This document shows positions 9,601 through 17,186 of a stretch of DNA of 64,000 bases, in pieces. Source of the DNA: JARRQJ01 sp963761035 (GTDB lineage: Bacteria > Pseudomonadota > Gammaproteobacteria > DRLM01). The stretch lies in NCBI GenBank assembly GCA_963761035.1, contig CAVXFH010000002.1, forward strand, positions 1,612,001-1,676,000, written 5' to 3'. Made by a program: the position numbers and the translations under genes. Under the pieces are notes generated by a model, which had not been told where the DNA came from, ran no database searches, and saw only the letters and a list, made by a program, of their open reading frames with translations. Numbering within the stretch: the first letter of the stretch is position 1; each line of letters opens with the position of its first letter.

Positions 9601-10575
9601 GTGGCGGCGGATGGCCGCGAGGTCGCCGCAGGCCGCGATCTACTCAGTCTGCAACGCGAACGGGGCGAGCAGGCCGCGGCCAGTTTCGCCGCGGCGCCGG
9701 GCAACGCCTTCGAGCGCGAGCAGGTGACGGAGTGGGATTTCGGCGTATTGCCGCCGCAGGTGGAATTCGAGCAGCGCGGCATGCGCCTCATCGGTTATCC
9801 GGCCCTGGTGGATGAAGACGGTGGCGTGGCCTTACGGCTGGTGGATTCGTCCGCCGCGGCCCACGCCGCCATGCGCGCGGGTGTGCGGCGGCTGTACCGG
9901 CTGCAGGCGCGGGAGCGCATCAAGTACCTGGAAAAGAATCTGCCCGCCATTCAAACCATGTGTCTGCACTATGCCGGCCTGGGCGATTGCGCCGGCCTCA
10001 AAGCGGATCTGCTTACGGCGATCACCGATCACGCCTTCCTCGGCGATCGGCCCTTGCCGCGCAGTGCCGAGGAATTTCAGCGCGGTAAGGAAAACGGCGC
10101 CGCGCAATTGATGGATGCGGCCAATGAAATCTGCGGCTGGGTGAACGAGACGCTGGCGCTGTATCACGGTCTGATGCGGCGCCTGAAGGGCTCGGTGAAA
10201 CCGGCCTGGTTGAAATCGCTGGGCGACATCAGGGAGCAATTGCAGCACCTCGTCTATCCGGGCTTCATTGCCGCCACACCCTATCCTCAATTGCGACACC
10301 TGAGCCGCTATCTCAGGGCCATCGACCTGCGTCTCACCAAGCTCGAACAGCATGCCGGGCGGGACGGTCCGCTGCTGGCGCAGCTCATGCCGCTGTGGCA
10401 GGCTTATGAGGCGCGGGCCGAAAAGCAGCGCAAACTCGGCGCGGCCGATCCGGCCTTGGAAGAATACCGTTGGTTGCTCGAAGAGTTGCGCGTCTCGCTG
10501 TTCGCCCAGGAACTCAAGACCGCGGCGCCGGTATCGGTCAAGCGGCTGGAACAGCATTGGGTTAGTATCAAATAA
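6619..10575 (+). CDS. hrpA: ATP-dependent DEAH-box RNA helicase HrpA
   Basis: HrpA is a large DEAH/RHA helicase acting on mRNA and stalled ribosomes. The protein has about 1318 residues, like the E. coli enzyme. Visible motifs are Walker A Gly-Glu-Thr-Gly-Ser-Gly-Lys-Thr-Thr, motif II Asp-Glu-Ala-His-Glu-Arg, motif III Ser-Ala-Thr, and motif VI Gln-Arg-Ala-Gly-Arg-Cys-Gly-Arg. These are followed by the HA2, OB and long C-terminal DUF3418 regions. The start is uncertain: GTG at 6619 gives a standard N-terminus, while the frame also opens at 6553. Around 9430-9490 an in-frame insert of about 22 residues derives from a palindromic repeat, described separately. Confidence 0.95.
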   Translation: MDRKALYKSLAAEIGAGMRRDRHGLQRRLDKLFKGGAADDGLSQALAADIASSKERRARRLAALPVPDFPGELPVAARRDEITAAIAQHQVVIVCGETGSGKTTQLPKICLSLGRGVAGMIGHTQPRRIAARSVAARIAAELDTPLGTAVGYKVRFSDHTSPGAYVKVMTDGILLAETQGDRYLDAYDTLIIDEAHERSLNIDFLLGYLKQLLPKRPDLKLIITSATIDPQRFARHFDNAPVVEVSGRLYPVEMRYRPLAGEDEDSRDRDMQQAILAAVDELGRLEYGDILIFLSGEREIRAVAEALRKHHPPHTEILPLYSRLSAAEQNRVFQHHTGRRIVLATNVAETSLTVPGIRYVIDTGLARISRYSHRAKVQRLPIEPVSQASANQRAGRCGRVSAGVCIRLYAEEDYQNRPAYTVPEIQRSNLAAVILQMEVLGLGDVEQFPFIDPPDARLVKDGYQTLLELGAVDDSPSPAGVVKARRLLPLGRELAKLPLDPRIARMILAARPEQCLAEVLIIAAALAVPDPRERPLDAQQAADEKHARYRDERSDFLAFLKLWSHYHEQARHLSNNKLRKYCRENFLSYVRMQDWHDVHAQLLSQVKQMGLRLNQQAADYEPIHRALLAGLLGNVACKGEERDYLGARAVKFQIFPGSALFKKPPKWLMAAEVVETARLYARTVAKIEPEWVERSAAHLVKRHYFEPHWEKDRNAVMGYERVSLYGLPLIARRKIQYGRIDPKLSREIFIRGALVAGDYETRASFFAHNQALIHEVETLEHKARRRDILVDEQTLFEFYDECVPAEVCDGRGFERWRKEAERTDPRRLFLTKDYLMRRRPAEVTSEQFPDHLNMQGMQLPLSYHFEPGHPLDGVTVTVPLALLNQVTPQRLEWLVPGLLRDKIIALLKSLPKALRRNFVPAPDFADACLQAMVPAQSNNSSDQLPLSLREGVRGEGSFCEVLGQQLQRMTGVTIPPDSWQTGALPAHLRMNIKVVAADGREVAAGRDLLSLQRERGEQAAASFAAAPGNAFEREQVTEWDFGVLPPQVEFEQRGMRLIGYPALVDEDGGVALRLVDSSAAAHAAMRAGVRRLYRLQARERIKYLEKNLPAIQTMCLHYAGLGDCAGLKADLLTAITDHAFLGDRPLPRSAEEFQRGKENGAAQLMDAANEICGWVNETLALYHGLMRRLKGSVKPAWLKSLGDIREQLQHLVYPGFIAATPYPQLRHLSRYLRAIDLRLTKLEQHAGRDGPLLAQLMPLWQAYEARAEKQRKLGAADPALEEYRWLLEELRVSLFAQELKTAAPVSVKRLEQHWVSIK
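9448..9484. repeat. Palindromic repeat inserted in frame inside hrpA
   Basis: The stretch is pyrimidine-rich then purine-rich, with inner arms CCCTT and AAGGG around a CGGG loop and outer C-rich and G-rich arms. It reads in frame as Leu-Pro-Leu-Ser-Leu-Arg-Glu-Gly-Val-Arg-Gly-Glu-Gly. This is the typical look of a dispersed intergenic palindromic repeat of high-GC bacteria. It sits between helicase-conserved blocks, in a Ser/Asn-rich linker. Confidence 0.7.
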
Positions 10576-10617
10576 GCTTCCGGTTTGCGGGGCACAATAA
10601 ATGGAAAGGATCGTTGC

Positions 10618-11076
10618 ATGGTAATCGCCTTGATGTTGCATGTGTTGGCCGCCGCCGTGTGGGTGGGCGGCATGTTCTTCGCCTACATGGTTCTACGCCC
10701 GGTGGCGGCGGAATTGTTGGAACCGCCGCTGCGTCTGACCCTGTGGGCGCAGGTGTTCGCGGGATTTTTCCCCTGGGTATGGCTGGCGGTCATCACTCTG
10801 CTGCTCAGCGGTTATGGTATGTTGTTCGCCTTTTTCGGCGGGATGGCTACCACGCCCATCTATGTGCACATAATGCAGGGTTTCGGCCTGGCCATGATGC
10901 TGATCTTCGGCCATATCTTTTTCGGGCCGTTTCGCCGCTTGAAACAGGCGGTGAGCAATCAAGACTGGCAGGCGGGCGGCGGCAAGCTCGCGCAGATTCG
11001 CAAACTGGTGGGGATCAACTTGTCGCTCGGCTTGCTGACCATCGCCACCGCCGTGGTCGGGCATATGATAATGTGA
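10618..11076 (+). CDS. CopD-like small integral membrane protein
   Basis: This 152-residue protein has four predicted membrane helices, with His near the start of helix 1 (Leu-Met-Leu-His-Val-Leu-Ala-Ala-Ala-Val-Trp-Val-Gly-Gly-Met) and further His in helices 3 and 4 (His-Ile-Met-Gln, Gly-His-Ile-Phe-Phe). This layout matches short CopD-domain proteins, a family linked to copper handling or heme-containing membrane proteins. The ATG at 10618 follows an AAAGGA ribosome-binding site. It begins 42 bases after hrpA and may be cotranscribed with it. Copper binding is a family-level inference; no other copper genes are close. Confidence 0.82.
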   Translation: MVIALMLHVLAAAVWVGGMFFAYMVLRPVAAELLEPPLRLTLWAQVFAGFFPWVWLAVITLLLSGYGMLFAFFGGMATTPIYVHIMQGFGLAMMLIFGHIFFGPFRRLKQAVSNQDWQAGGGKLAQIRKLVGINLSLGLLTIATAVVGHMIM

Positions 11077-11088
11077 ACAAATTAACGT

Positions 11089-11472
11089 TTAAACGATAAC
11101 CGACTCGTCCGTCTTGGCCTCGCGGCTGTCGGCGGTGAGCAGGGCCTTGCGCTCGACGGTGGCGCCGCGCAGATCGGCGCCCGCCAATTTGGTCCCGAGC
11201 AATTTCGCGCCGCGCAGATCGGCCCCGATCAATTTGGCTTTGCTCAAATCGGCCCTATTGAGATCGGCATTGCTGAGATTGGCGTTGATCAGCTTGGCGA
11301 GCCGCAGGTCCGCGTCGCGCAGACTGGCGCCGCTCAAGTCGGCATTGTGCAGATCCACCTGGATCAGATTGGCGTCGTCGAGTTGCGCGCCCGCCAGCTG
11401 CGCGCCGCGCAGCGTGTCGCTGTCGACTGACAGAAGCAGGGTGAAGCCGCGGCGGTCGAAGATTTGGATCAT
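11089..11472 (-). CDS. Pentapeptide-repeat protein
   Basis: The 127-residue product contains about eighteen tandem pentapeptides of the A(D/N/K)LxX type from about residue 20 to 110, for example Ala-Asn-Leu-Ser-Asn, Ala-Asp-Leu-Asn-Arg and Ala-Asp-Leu-Ser-Lys. Such repeats fold into a right-handed quadrilateral beta helix. A short non-repeat N-terminal segment (Met-Ile-Gln-Ile-Phe-Asp-Arg-Arg-Gly-Phe) precedes the repeats, and there is no signal peptide. Some family members mimic DNA and bind gyrase, but most have no known role. The gene converges on the CopD-like gene, with 12 bases between the stops. Confidence 0.88.
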   Translation of the reverse strand: MIQIFDRRGFTLLLSVDSDTLRGAQLAGAQLDDANLIQVDLHNADLSGASLRDADLRLAKLINANLSNADLNRADLSKAKLIGADLRGAKLLGTKLAGADLRGATVERKALLTADSREAKTDESVIV

Positions 11473-11810
11473 CTCGGATAGTCTATAAATATATATAAGA
11501 ATACGCCGCTATTTTACGCCAACCGCATAAGCGAGAGGAATGATTTTACGCCGCAACTTCGCCCGTGCGTTGGATTTCCCCGACTCGTAGTTGCGGCGTT
11601 TGAGAGCTGCGATTCGATGTCATAACTCGGCGTTTGGTGCGCGTGGCTAATGCGCGTTTTTGCATTGGATGTTAACATTCAAATATCGGGCTCTTTCCGA
11701 TTACCTCATGATCCGACGAATGGCCTCAATGCTGCCGCAGCTTGCCCTCAAACCAAACCGCCGAGTTGCACTTACAAGATGAATCCGCCAAATTATAAAA
11801 GGGGCATGAA
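11473..11810. other. Intergenic region without recognised gene
   Basis: These 338 bases separate the divergent pentapeptide and FkbM genes. The part near 11475-11510 is AT-rich, with repeated TATA-like tracts that could hold the leftward promoter. The last 50 bases before 11811 are also AT-rich. No conserved RNA, repeat or coding frame was recognised. Confidence 0.6.
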
Positions 11811-12632
11811 ATGCAGAATATCCTGAGACCGGCCCCCTTCGTGCTCATTTCAACCAACCATGGCACGATGATTGTCAATCGCAACGATTATCGCATGATA
11901 GGCGACGGTCGCGGCTATGGGGTCGGTTTTCAATTGATGTCACAATCTTCCTTCGATCACTCGGAGGTCAATTTCGCGATGGCGCTGCTCATGACGCGTC
12001 ATGCAAATTTCGGTGCCGGTGTCGTGGCCATCGATTGCGGCGCCAACATCGGCGTGCACACCGTCGAATGGGCGCGGCTCATGCATCAGTGGGGACGCGT
12101 GATCGCCTTTGAAGCCCAGGAAAAGATTTATTACGCCTTGGCCGGAAATGTCGTTATCAATAACTGCCTGAATGTCACGGCCCGCTGGGCGGCCGTCGGC
12201 GCGGAATGCGGCAGCTTGGAAATGCCCGAGCCCAATTATCTCATGCCTTCTAGTTACGGCAGCTTTGAAATAAAGAAACGCGATAATACCGAATACATAG
12301 GCCAGGATATCGACTATGCGGGCGGTGGCCTGAAAGCTGTCGACATTATAACGATCGATTCGTTATGTCTCGAGCGCCTGGATTTTATAAAGATTGATGT
12401 CGAAGGCATGGAACTCGAAGTGCTGGAGGGCGCACGAGGAGCTATTGCGAAACACCATCCGCTAATGATGATTGAAGTGATCAAGTCCGATGCGGAACGC
12501 ATCCGGCAGTTATTGGATGGCCAGGGCTATATCACCCATCCCATGGGGATCAATCTGCTGGCGATACACCGGGATGATCCGGTATTGCAGAAAATAAAAT
12601 ATGAGAACGGCATCCTCTCGCTTAATGCCTAG
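11811..12632 (+). CDS. FkbM-family SAM-dependent methyltransferase
   Basis: The 273-residue cytosolic protein carries the SAM-binding motif Val-Ala-Ile-Asp-Cys-Gly-Ala-Asn-Ile-Gly-Val-His near residues 69-80. It also has the FkbM-family block Asp-Phe-Ile-Lys-Ile-Asp-Val-Glu-Gly-Met-Glu-Leu-Glu-Val-Leu near 193-207. FkbM proteins O-methylate sugars, polyketides or other small molecules. The start ATG follows an AAAGGGG ribosome-binding sequence. The gene is isolated, with a divergent neighbour upstream and a convergent one downstream, so the acceptor cannot be guessed. Confidence 0.9.
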   Translation: MQNILRPAPFVLISTNHGTMIVNRNDYRMIGDGRGYGVGFQLMSQSSFDHSEVNFAMALLMTRHANFGAGVVAIDCGANIGVHTVEWARLMHQWGRVIAFEAQEKIYYALAGNVVINNCLNVTARWAAVGAECGSLEMPEPNYLMPSSYGSFEIKKRDNTEYIGQDIDYAGGGLKAVDIITIDSLCLERLDFIKIDVEGMELEVLEGARGAIAKHHPLMMIEVIKSDAERIRQLLDGQGYITHPMGINLLAIHRDDPVLQKIKYENGILSLNA

Positions 12633-12683
12633 ATAACAGAAAATAGACTGAACATTGTTGGTGAAGTTCAACATTCTAGTTTT

Positions 12684-12748
12684 GTAGGGTGCGTTTCACG
12701 CGCCATGGTTCAGGATAGCTGGTGTGATATGCGCGCAGAGCACCCTAC
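12684..12748. repeat. Inverted repeat of the GTAGGGTGC type
   Basis: The arms GTAGGGTGC (12684-12692) and GCACCCTAC (12740-12748) are perfect 9-base inverted copies flanking 47 bases that include further GCG/CGC pairing. The element resembles short dispersed palindromic repeats seen between genes in proteobacteria. Its right arm contains the stop codon of the PfkB kinase gene. Confidence 0.65.
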
Positions 12749-13629
12749 GGGATTTGCTCCGTAGGCTTAAGGAAATCGAGTCCTTCATGTCCGCACTTGC
12801 GTCCCGCGAGCCGGCAGGCGTGGTGTAGAGCGGCTTCCAACGTTTCGCCGCGCAGCAGCGCGTCGATGATGCCGGCGTTGAAGGCATCACCGGCGCCCAG
12901 GGTGTCGATCAATCGAGGCGGCGGATTGGCGGGGCTGTGGATTAATCGTCCGTCACGGTCGAGGGCGTAGGCGCCAGCTTCGCCCCAGGCCAGGACCCGC
13001 GCGGTATTGAGCGTCTCCCCGGCGATGCTGCGTAAAAATTCTTGCGGGTCGGTGTAGCCGCGGGCGATTGCGTAGTGGCGGGAGAACAGCAGCACGTCGG
13101 CGTGTTCGAACAATTGTTCGATGTCCGGCCGCGGTTTCTCGATCTCCACCGATCGCGGCACGGCGGGCATAACGTCGCGGGCTCGTTGCAGCATGCGCCG
13201 CGTCTCCGCGACGTTGCGGCCTTCAAAGTGCAGCCACTGGTAATCGCGCAGCGCGATGCGCGCGAAATCCTCATAGCCGAACTCGGGCAGGTCGCGGTAG
13301 TGGACGATGCTGCGCGAGCCGTTGCGGCGGTTGAGAACGATGTAGGAGGTCGGCACCTTACCGTGCGCTACGCTGCGCACTGCATGCAGTTCGATGCGAT
13401 GGCGTTCCAGGTCGTCGCGGATAGGGCTGCAGTCCGGTTCGTCGGCCAACACGCCGCCCCAGGTACAGCGATGTCCGAGTTGACTGAGCACCGCCAGGGT
13501 ATTGGTGCAGTTGCCGCCGCGGCGCCGTTGTTGGCTGATGGCGCGGACCTCGGCGTCCTCCGCCGGGTAACCGTTCACGGTGTTGATGATGTCCAGAGTG
13601 GCGATGCCGATGCCGAGGATGCGGGCCAT
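12745..13629 (-). CDS. PfkB-family sugar kinase
   Basis: This 294-residue ribokinase-fold enzyme phosphorylates a small substrate, probably a sugar. The N-terminal substrate region reads Gly-Ile-Gly-Ile-Ala-Thr-Leu-Asp-Ile-Ile, followed by Arg-Arg-Gly-Gly-Asn-Cys-Thr-Asn near residues 36-43. The C-terminal signature Asp-Thr-Leu-Gly-Ala-Gly-Asp-Ala-Phe-Asn-Ala-Gly near 241-252 holds the catalytic Asp and anion hole. The pattern is closest to ketohexokinase-like members, but the substrate is not determined. The last codons and stop lie in a palindromic repeat, so the C-terminal residues may be repeat-derived. Confidence 0.88.
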   Translation of the reverse strand: MARILGIGIATLDIINTVNGYPAEDAEVRAISQQRRRGGNCTNTLAVLSQLGHRCTWGGVLADEPDCSPIRDDLERHRIELHAVRSVAHGKVPTSYIVLNRRNGSRSIVHYRDLPEFGYEDFARIALRDYQWLHFEGRNVAETRRMLQRARDVMPAVPRSVEIEKPRPDIEQLFEHADVLLFSRHYAIARGYTDPQEFLRSIAGETLNTARVLAWGEAGAYALDRDGRLIHSPANPPPRLIDTLGAGDAFNAGIIDALLRGETLEAALHHACRLAGRKCGHEGLDFLKPTEQIP

Positions 13630-13657
13630 GACGGGAAGAATTGCAAACGGGCCGGGA

Positions 13658-13963
13658 TCAGGCCCGCGGCGGGTCGCTCCGCATCACCGCCAAGGGGATG
13701 AAGGCCACGCTGAGGGCGCTGAGTATCAGCCCCACCACGGCCATGTAAACGAAATCCATCTCGTTTCTCGTGAAATAATACAAGCCCGCGAACCACATTA
13801 TATCCCACGCGTAAAGGATGAAAAGACCGGCGAGCAGCCACGGATAGGCGCAGAGTTTGGCCTTGCAGTGACTGCAATAGATATTGCTCCACATGCCGGC
13901 TCGGTACTTGTCCTTAAAGGGGATGCTCATGGTTTGGCAGCGCGGGCATTTGTACATGGGCAT
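13658..13963 (-). CDS. Small zinc-ribbon membrane protein
   Basis: The product has 101 residues. An N-terminal Cys-Pro-Arg-Cys and a second Cys-Ser-His-Cys at about residues 30-33 form a treble/zinc-ribbon type metal site. Two hydrophobic helices follow (about 40-65 and 70-93). The ATG at 13963 is preceded by a GGAGGA site 11 bases upstream. It lies 28 bases upstream of the PfkB kinase start in the same direction, so the two may share a transcript. The function is unknown. Confidence 0.75.
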   Translation of the reverse strand: MPMYKCPRCQTMSIPFKDKYRAGMWSNIYCSHCKAKLCAYPWLLAGLFILYAWDIMWFAGLYYFTRNEMDFVYMAVVGLILSALSVAFIPLAVMRSDPPRA

Positions 13964-14150
13964 AATAAAATGGTCCTCCGCAAGCGGGGTTTCCGATGAT
14001 TTCTGGCTGTGGACTATTTTTCACCCCGCGCCCGGATTTGGGCTCCGTTGTCGGGGCCATTTGCCTATCATACTTTAATTTTACGCAACATGGCTTGCGC
14101 CTGAATAATGATAAAATGCCCGCGGTCCGAAATGAAAAGAGTAGGCGCTG

Positions 14151-14705
14151 ATGCGGAATTTGGTTGGGATGGCAATGCTGGCGGTATGCGTTCTGCTGAC
14201 GGCTTGCGACAATAACACCCCCCTGATGAAGAAGGTCATCGCGGATGATCCTGCCGCGGTCAATGCGCTCATCGCGAAGGGGGCGGATGTCAATGCCAAA
14301 AACAGTTATGGCTGGACCGCGTTGAGCCATGCGGCGCGTTCCGGTAACGCCGAACTGGTGAAGTTGTTGCTGGAGCACGGCGCCGACGTTAATACCCGCG
14401 ATCAGTCGGGGTGGACGCCGTTGATGCGGGCGGCCATGAAGGGCCATGTGGAGGTGGCGCAAGTGTTGCTGGCGCACGGCGCGGCGGTCAATGCCCAGGA
14501 AGGCGACGGATGGACGGCCTTGCATTGGGCTGCTTCACGGGGACACGCCAAGATGGCGGCCTTGTTATTGAGTCACGGCGCGGACTACACGCTGCGTACC
14601 CAGGATGGTATGACGCCTCTGATGGTGGCGATGAAAGAGAACAACGAAGAGGTTGCCCAACTTTTGAGCCAGGCCGGGGACGCGAATGGAGAGAGAGGGA
14701 AATAA
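14151..14705 (+). CDS. Ankyrin-repeat lipoprotein
   Basis: The 184-residue product starts with a lipoprotein signal peptide ending in a Leu-Leu-Thr-Ala-Cys lipobox, with the Cys near residue 19. Five ankyrin repeats follow, each with a version of Gly-Ala-Asp-Val-Asn-Ala, Gly-Trp-Thr-Ala-Leu-His and Leu-Leu-Leu-x-His-Gly-Ala. Such periplasmic ankyrin proteins mediate protein contacts. The stop codon overlaps the start of the following lipoprotein gene (TAATG), indicating translational coupling. The partner is unknown. Confidence 0.88.
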   Translation: MRNLVGMAMLAVCVLLTACDNNTPLMKKVIADDPAAVNALIAKGADVNAKNSYGWTALSHAARSGNAELVKLLLEHGADVNTRDQSGWTPLMRAAMKGHVEVAQVLLAHGAAVNAQEGDGWTALHWAASRGHAKMAALLLSHGADYTLRTQDGMTPLMVAMKENNEEVAQLLSQAGDANGERGK

Positions 14706-15112
14706 TGATGATGAGGATAATTGCTGTGTTGTTGTGCGCGATGCTGGTGGCCTGTACAGGCCGGAATGCGCCGCAACAGCCGGCGCCCATCGGCGATCAT
14801 GCGGCACTGGAACGGTTGGCGGCGGAATACAACAAGCTCGCCGAGAATTCACCGGTCAGCCCCTGGCGGATGCCGCCCGCCGATCGCAAGGATTTCGTGG
14901 TGAAGGTATTCACCGCCAGCGGCTACAGCTATGCGGCCACCTTGCACCGGATGGCGGAAGGCGGCTGGAACCCCGCGGATAAAAACACCAAGGATCTGAT
15001 AGATCTTCTGTTCATGCCCCATACCGACGTCCAGGCCAGCGACGGTATGAAGGGCGTGTATTCCGCGGAGGAGATGGCGGACGTCCGCAAGGTGCAGAAG
15101 ATGTTGCCGTAA
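14705..15112 (+). CDS. Small lipoprotein coupled to the ankyrin protein
   Basis: This 135-residue protein begins Met-Met-Met-Arg-Ile-Ile and has a lipobox-like Leu-Val-Ala-Cys with the Cys near residue 17. The mature part is soluble and charged, with Lys-Val-Phe-Thr-Ala-Ser-Gly-Tyr-Ser-Tyr-Ala-Ala-Thr and His-Arg-Met-Ala segments. No family was recognised. Its ATG overlaps the last base of the ankyrin gene stop, so the two are almost certainly co-translated and may act together at the envelope. Confidence 0.8.
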   Translation: MMMRIIAVLLCAMLVACTGRNAPQQPAPIGDHAALERLAAEYNKLAENSPVSPWRMPPADRKDFVVKVFTASGYSYAATLHRMAEGGWNPADKNTKDLIDLLFMPHTDVQASDGMKGVYSAEEMADVRKVQKMLP

Positions 15113-15121
15113 GAGCGACGC

Positions 15122-15784
15122 GTGCGGATCCGTAATGCGCACCGCTGGGACGTGACACCCGCCGAGGCCGTCGCCTTGCAGCGGCATTTGCGCCATGAGG
15201 TGGTGTCGGTGGACGCCTTTCCCCGCATCAGCGCCGTTGCCGGCGTGGATGTGGGCTTCGAGGCCCGCGGCGGGATCACCCGCGCCGCCGTCGCGGTGTT
15301 GAGTTTTCCGGAATTGGCGTTGCAGGAATTCGCGGTGGCGCGGCGGCCCACGGCATTTCCCTATATCCCCGGGTTGTTGTCGTTTCGCGAAGTGCCCGCG
15401 GTGTTGGATGCCTTGCGGCAATTGCGGCGACTCCCCGATTTATTGTTGTGTGACGGGCAGGGCCTGGCCCATCCGCGGCGTTTCGGGATCGCCTGTCATT
15501 TGGGGGTGTTGACCGATCTGCCCGCCGTCGGGGTGGCCAAGAGCCGTTTGCTGGGGACGCATGCGCCGTTGGCGGATGACAAGGGCGCGCGGCAATTTTT
15601 ATACGACAAGGGGGAAGTGATCGGCACGGTGTTGCGCACCCGCAGCGGCGTGCGGCCTCTATATGTTTCCGCCGGGCATCGCGTCTCCCTGGAGAGCGCC
15701 GTGGATTTCGTGCTGCGCTGCGTCACCCGTTATCGACTGCCCGAGACCACCCGCGCCGCGCATAAACTGGCCTCCGGACCCTGA
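15122..15784 (+). CDS. nfi: Endonuclease V (deoxyinosine 3' endonuclease)
   Basis: Endonuclease V nicks DNA one base 3' of deoxyinosine to start repair of deaminated adenine. The 220-residue product shows the catalytic Asp in Ala-Gly-Val-Asp-Val-Gly-Phe near residue 43, the Tyr-Ile-Pro-Gly-Leu-Leu-Ser-Phe-Arg-Glu segment with the catalytic Glu, the third acidic residue in Leu-Leu-Cys-Asp-Gly-Gln-Gly, and Gly-Val-Ala-Lys-Ser-Arg-Leu. All expected metal ligands are present. The start is GTG at 15122, ten bases after the lipoprotein gene, so it is probably in the same operon. Confidence 0.93.
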   Translation: MRIRNAHRWDVTPAEAVALQRHLRHEVVSVDAFPRISAVAGVDVGFEARGGITRAAVAVLSFPELALQEFAVARRPTAFPYIPGLLSFREVPAVLDALRQLRRLPDLLLCDGQGLAHPRRFGIACHLGVLTDLPAVGVAKSRLLGTHAPLADDKGARQFLYDKGEVIGTVLRTRSGVRPLYVSAGHRVSLESAVDFVLRCVTRYRLPETTRAAHKLASGP

Positions 15785-15820
15785 TGACTAAGCCCTGCCC
15801 CGCGATTTATGGCGAATCCC

Positions 15821-16109
15821 CTACCCACTACCCGCTGCTTTGATATTGGACGGCATGTCGTCGGAACCTTCCTGAGTGTGCGAACAGCTGAGATTCCCCT
15901 TCTTTCACCGGCCGATTGAGCCATGCTTCCAAATCGCGGCGCGCATCGGAGCCGGCGTTTTCCTGGATGAGGAGGCTGGCCGAGGTATGCCGGATGAAAA
16001 GTGTGCTCTGACCGTGTCGGAGTCCGGCGGCCTGTACCGCGGATTCCGCCTCCGTAGTAAACTCATGCAATCCTTGATCGCGGGTGGGGATGGACAGAAT
16101 CTTGATCAT
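15821..16109 (-). pseudogene. yjbQ: Frameshifted, truncated YjbQ-family (UPF0047) gene
   Basis: The N-terminal part from an ATG at 16109 matches YjbQ/UPF0047: Ile-Pro-Thr-Arg-Asp-Gln-Gly, Phe-Ile-Arg-His-Thr-Ser-Ala-Ser-Leu, then Gln-Glu-Asn-Ala-Gly-Ser-Asp-Ala-Arg-Arg-Asp-Leu-Glu. Near 15880 the frame breaks. The family block His-Thr-Gln-Glu-Gly-Ser-Asp-Asp-Met-Pro-Ser-Asn-Ile-Lys-Ala-Ala continues in a different frame and then stops at 15821. About 30 C-terminal residues of the usual beta sandwich (Gly-Thr-Trp-Gln-Gly region) are missing. The gene is therefore both frameshifted and 3'-truncated; the frame without correction ends at 15828. YjbQ proteins have thiamine-phosphate synthase-like activity in vitro. 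Confidence 0.82.
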
Positions 16110-16208
16110 AGTATGGCGGTAGCGTTGGGCGGCGGCTTGATGGTAACGGATGCGGCGTCGCCGAGTAACCCCCGTCGTTTCCGTCATTATCCGAAATAAG
16201 GTGGTCAT

Positions 16209-17186
16209 ATGGTAAAGAGAGCGGCATTGTGGTTGGGAGGCGCACTAATGACCTGGATGGCGACGATTCCCGCCGTTGAACAGCAACCACTGACGCCGGC
16301 GCCTCCGCCGACCCCCGAAGACGTCGGGGAGATGGTGTTGATACCCGCGGGCGGGTTTTTGATGGGGAGCGATAAGCTCGACGTCAAACATCAGGCGCAG
16401 GAGTATGGGTCATCCACGCCCTGGTATGTGGATGAGCACCCGCAACATAAGGTCGTCCTTCCCGCCTACTATATGGATAAATATGAAGTGACCAACGCCC
16501 AGTATCGCGAGTTTGTGGAGAAGGTCGATTATTGGTTTCCGGCATCCTGGAAAGACAACGGTTATTTGTTGGCGCCGAAAGTATTGGAGATTGCCGATCT
16601 GCCCACCTTGCGCAACCTGGCCGCCAATACCTTTCACCTCGATATGGATACCCGCACCATGAAGCGGGATGCTTTGATCAAGGCCATAGGCGAACAACAG
16701 GCCAAGTTGGATAAATTGCCGGTGGCCGAGGTGAACTGGTTCAACGCCTATGATTATTGCGCCTGGGTCGGGAAGCGCATGCCCACCGAGGCGGAGTGGG
16801 AGAAAGCGGCGCGCGGCGACGACGCCCGGGAGTATCCCTGGGGGAACGATTGGGATAACAGCCGGCTCAATGCCGGTGAGGCGGGCAACTGGCAATTCGG
16901 CGTGGCGCCGGTGGGTTCGTACCCCACGGGGGCGTCACCTTACGGTGTCATGGACATGGCGGGCAACGTCATGGAATGGGTGCGGGATTGGTATGAGGCT
17001 TATCCCGGCAGCACGTTCACTCACGAAACCCTCGGCAAGAAATATAAGGTGGTGCGCGGCGGCGGTTGGGGCGGCGTGGGCCACTATGTGCTATCCCAGT
17101 TTTATCGGACAGCGTATAGGCTGCATATGCGTCCCGATGCAATGTACGTCGACATCGGTTTTCGCTGCGCCAAGGATGCGAAATAG
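16209..17186 (+). CDS. Formylglycine-generating-enzyme-like (SUMF1/EgtB fold) protein
   Basis: The 325-residue protein has an N-terminal hydrophobic stretch (signal or anchor) and then the FGE-sulfatase fold. Visible blocks are Met-Val-Leu-Ile-Pro-Ala-Gly-Gly-Phe-Leu-Met-Gly, Lys-Tyr-Glu-Val-Thr-Asn-Ala-Gln-Tyr, Arg-Met-Pro-Thr-Glu-Ala-Glu-Trp-Glu-Lys-Ala-Ala-Arg-Gly, Gly-Asn-Val-Met-Glu-Trp-Val and Val-Arg-Gly-Gly-Gly-Trp. An insert of about 60 residues around 110-165 separates the first and second blocks. The paired catalytic cysteines of true FGE are not evident, so a structural or non-sulfatase role is likelier. AGGTGG precedes the ATG. No sulfatase gene is adjacent. Confidence 0.87.
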   Translation: MVKRAALWLGGALMTWMATIPAVEQQPLTPAPPPTPEDVGEMVLIPAGGFLMGSDKLDVKHQAQEYGSSTPWYVDEHPQHKVVLPAYYMDKYEVTNAQYREFVEKVDYWFPASWKDNGYLLAPKVLEIADLPTLRNLAANTFHLDMDTRTMKRDALIKAIGEQQAKLDKLPVAEVNWFNAYDYCAWVGKRMPTEAEWEKAARGDDAREYPWGNDWDNSRLNAGEAGNWQFGVAPVGSYPTGASPYGVMDMAGNVMEWVRDWYEAYPGSTFTHETLGKKYKVVRGGGWGGVGHYVLSQFYRTAYRLHMRPDAMYVDIGFRCAKDAK

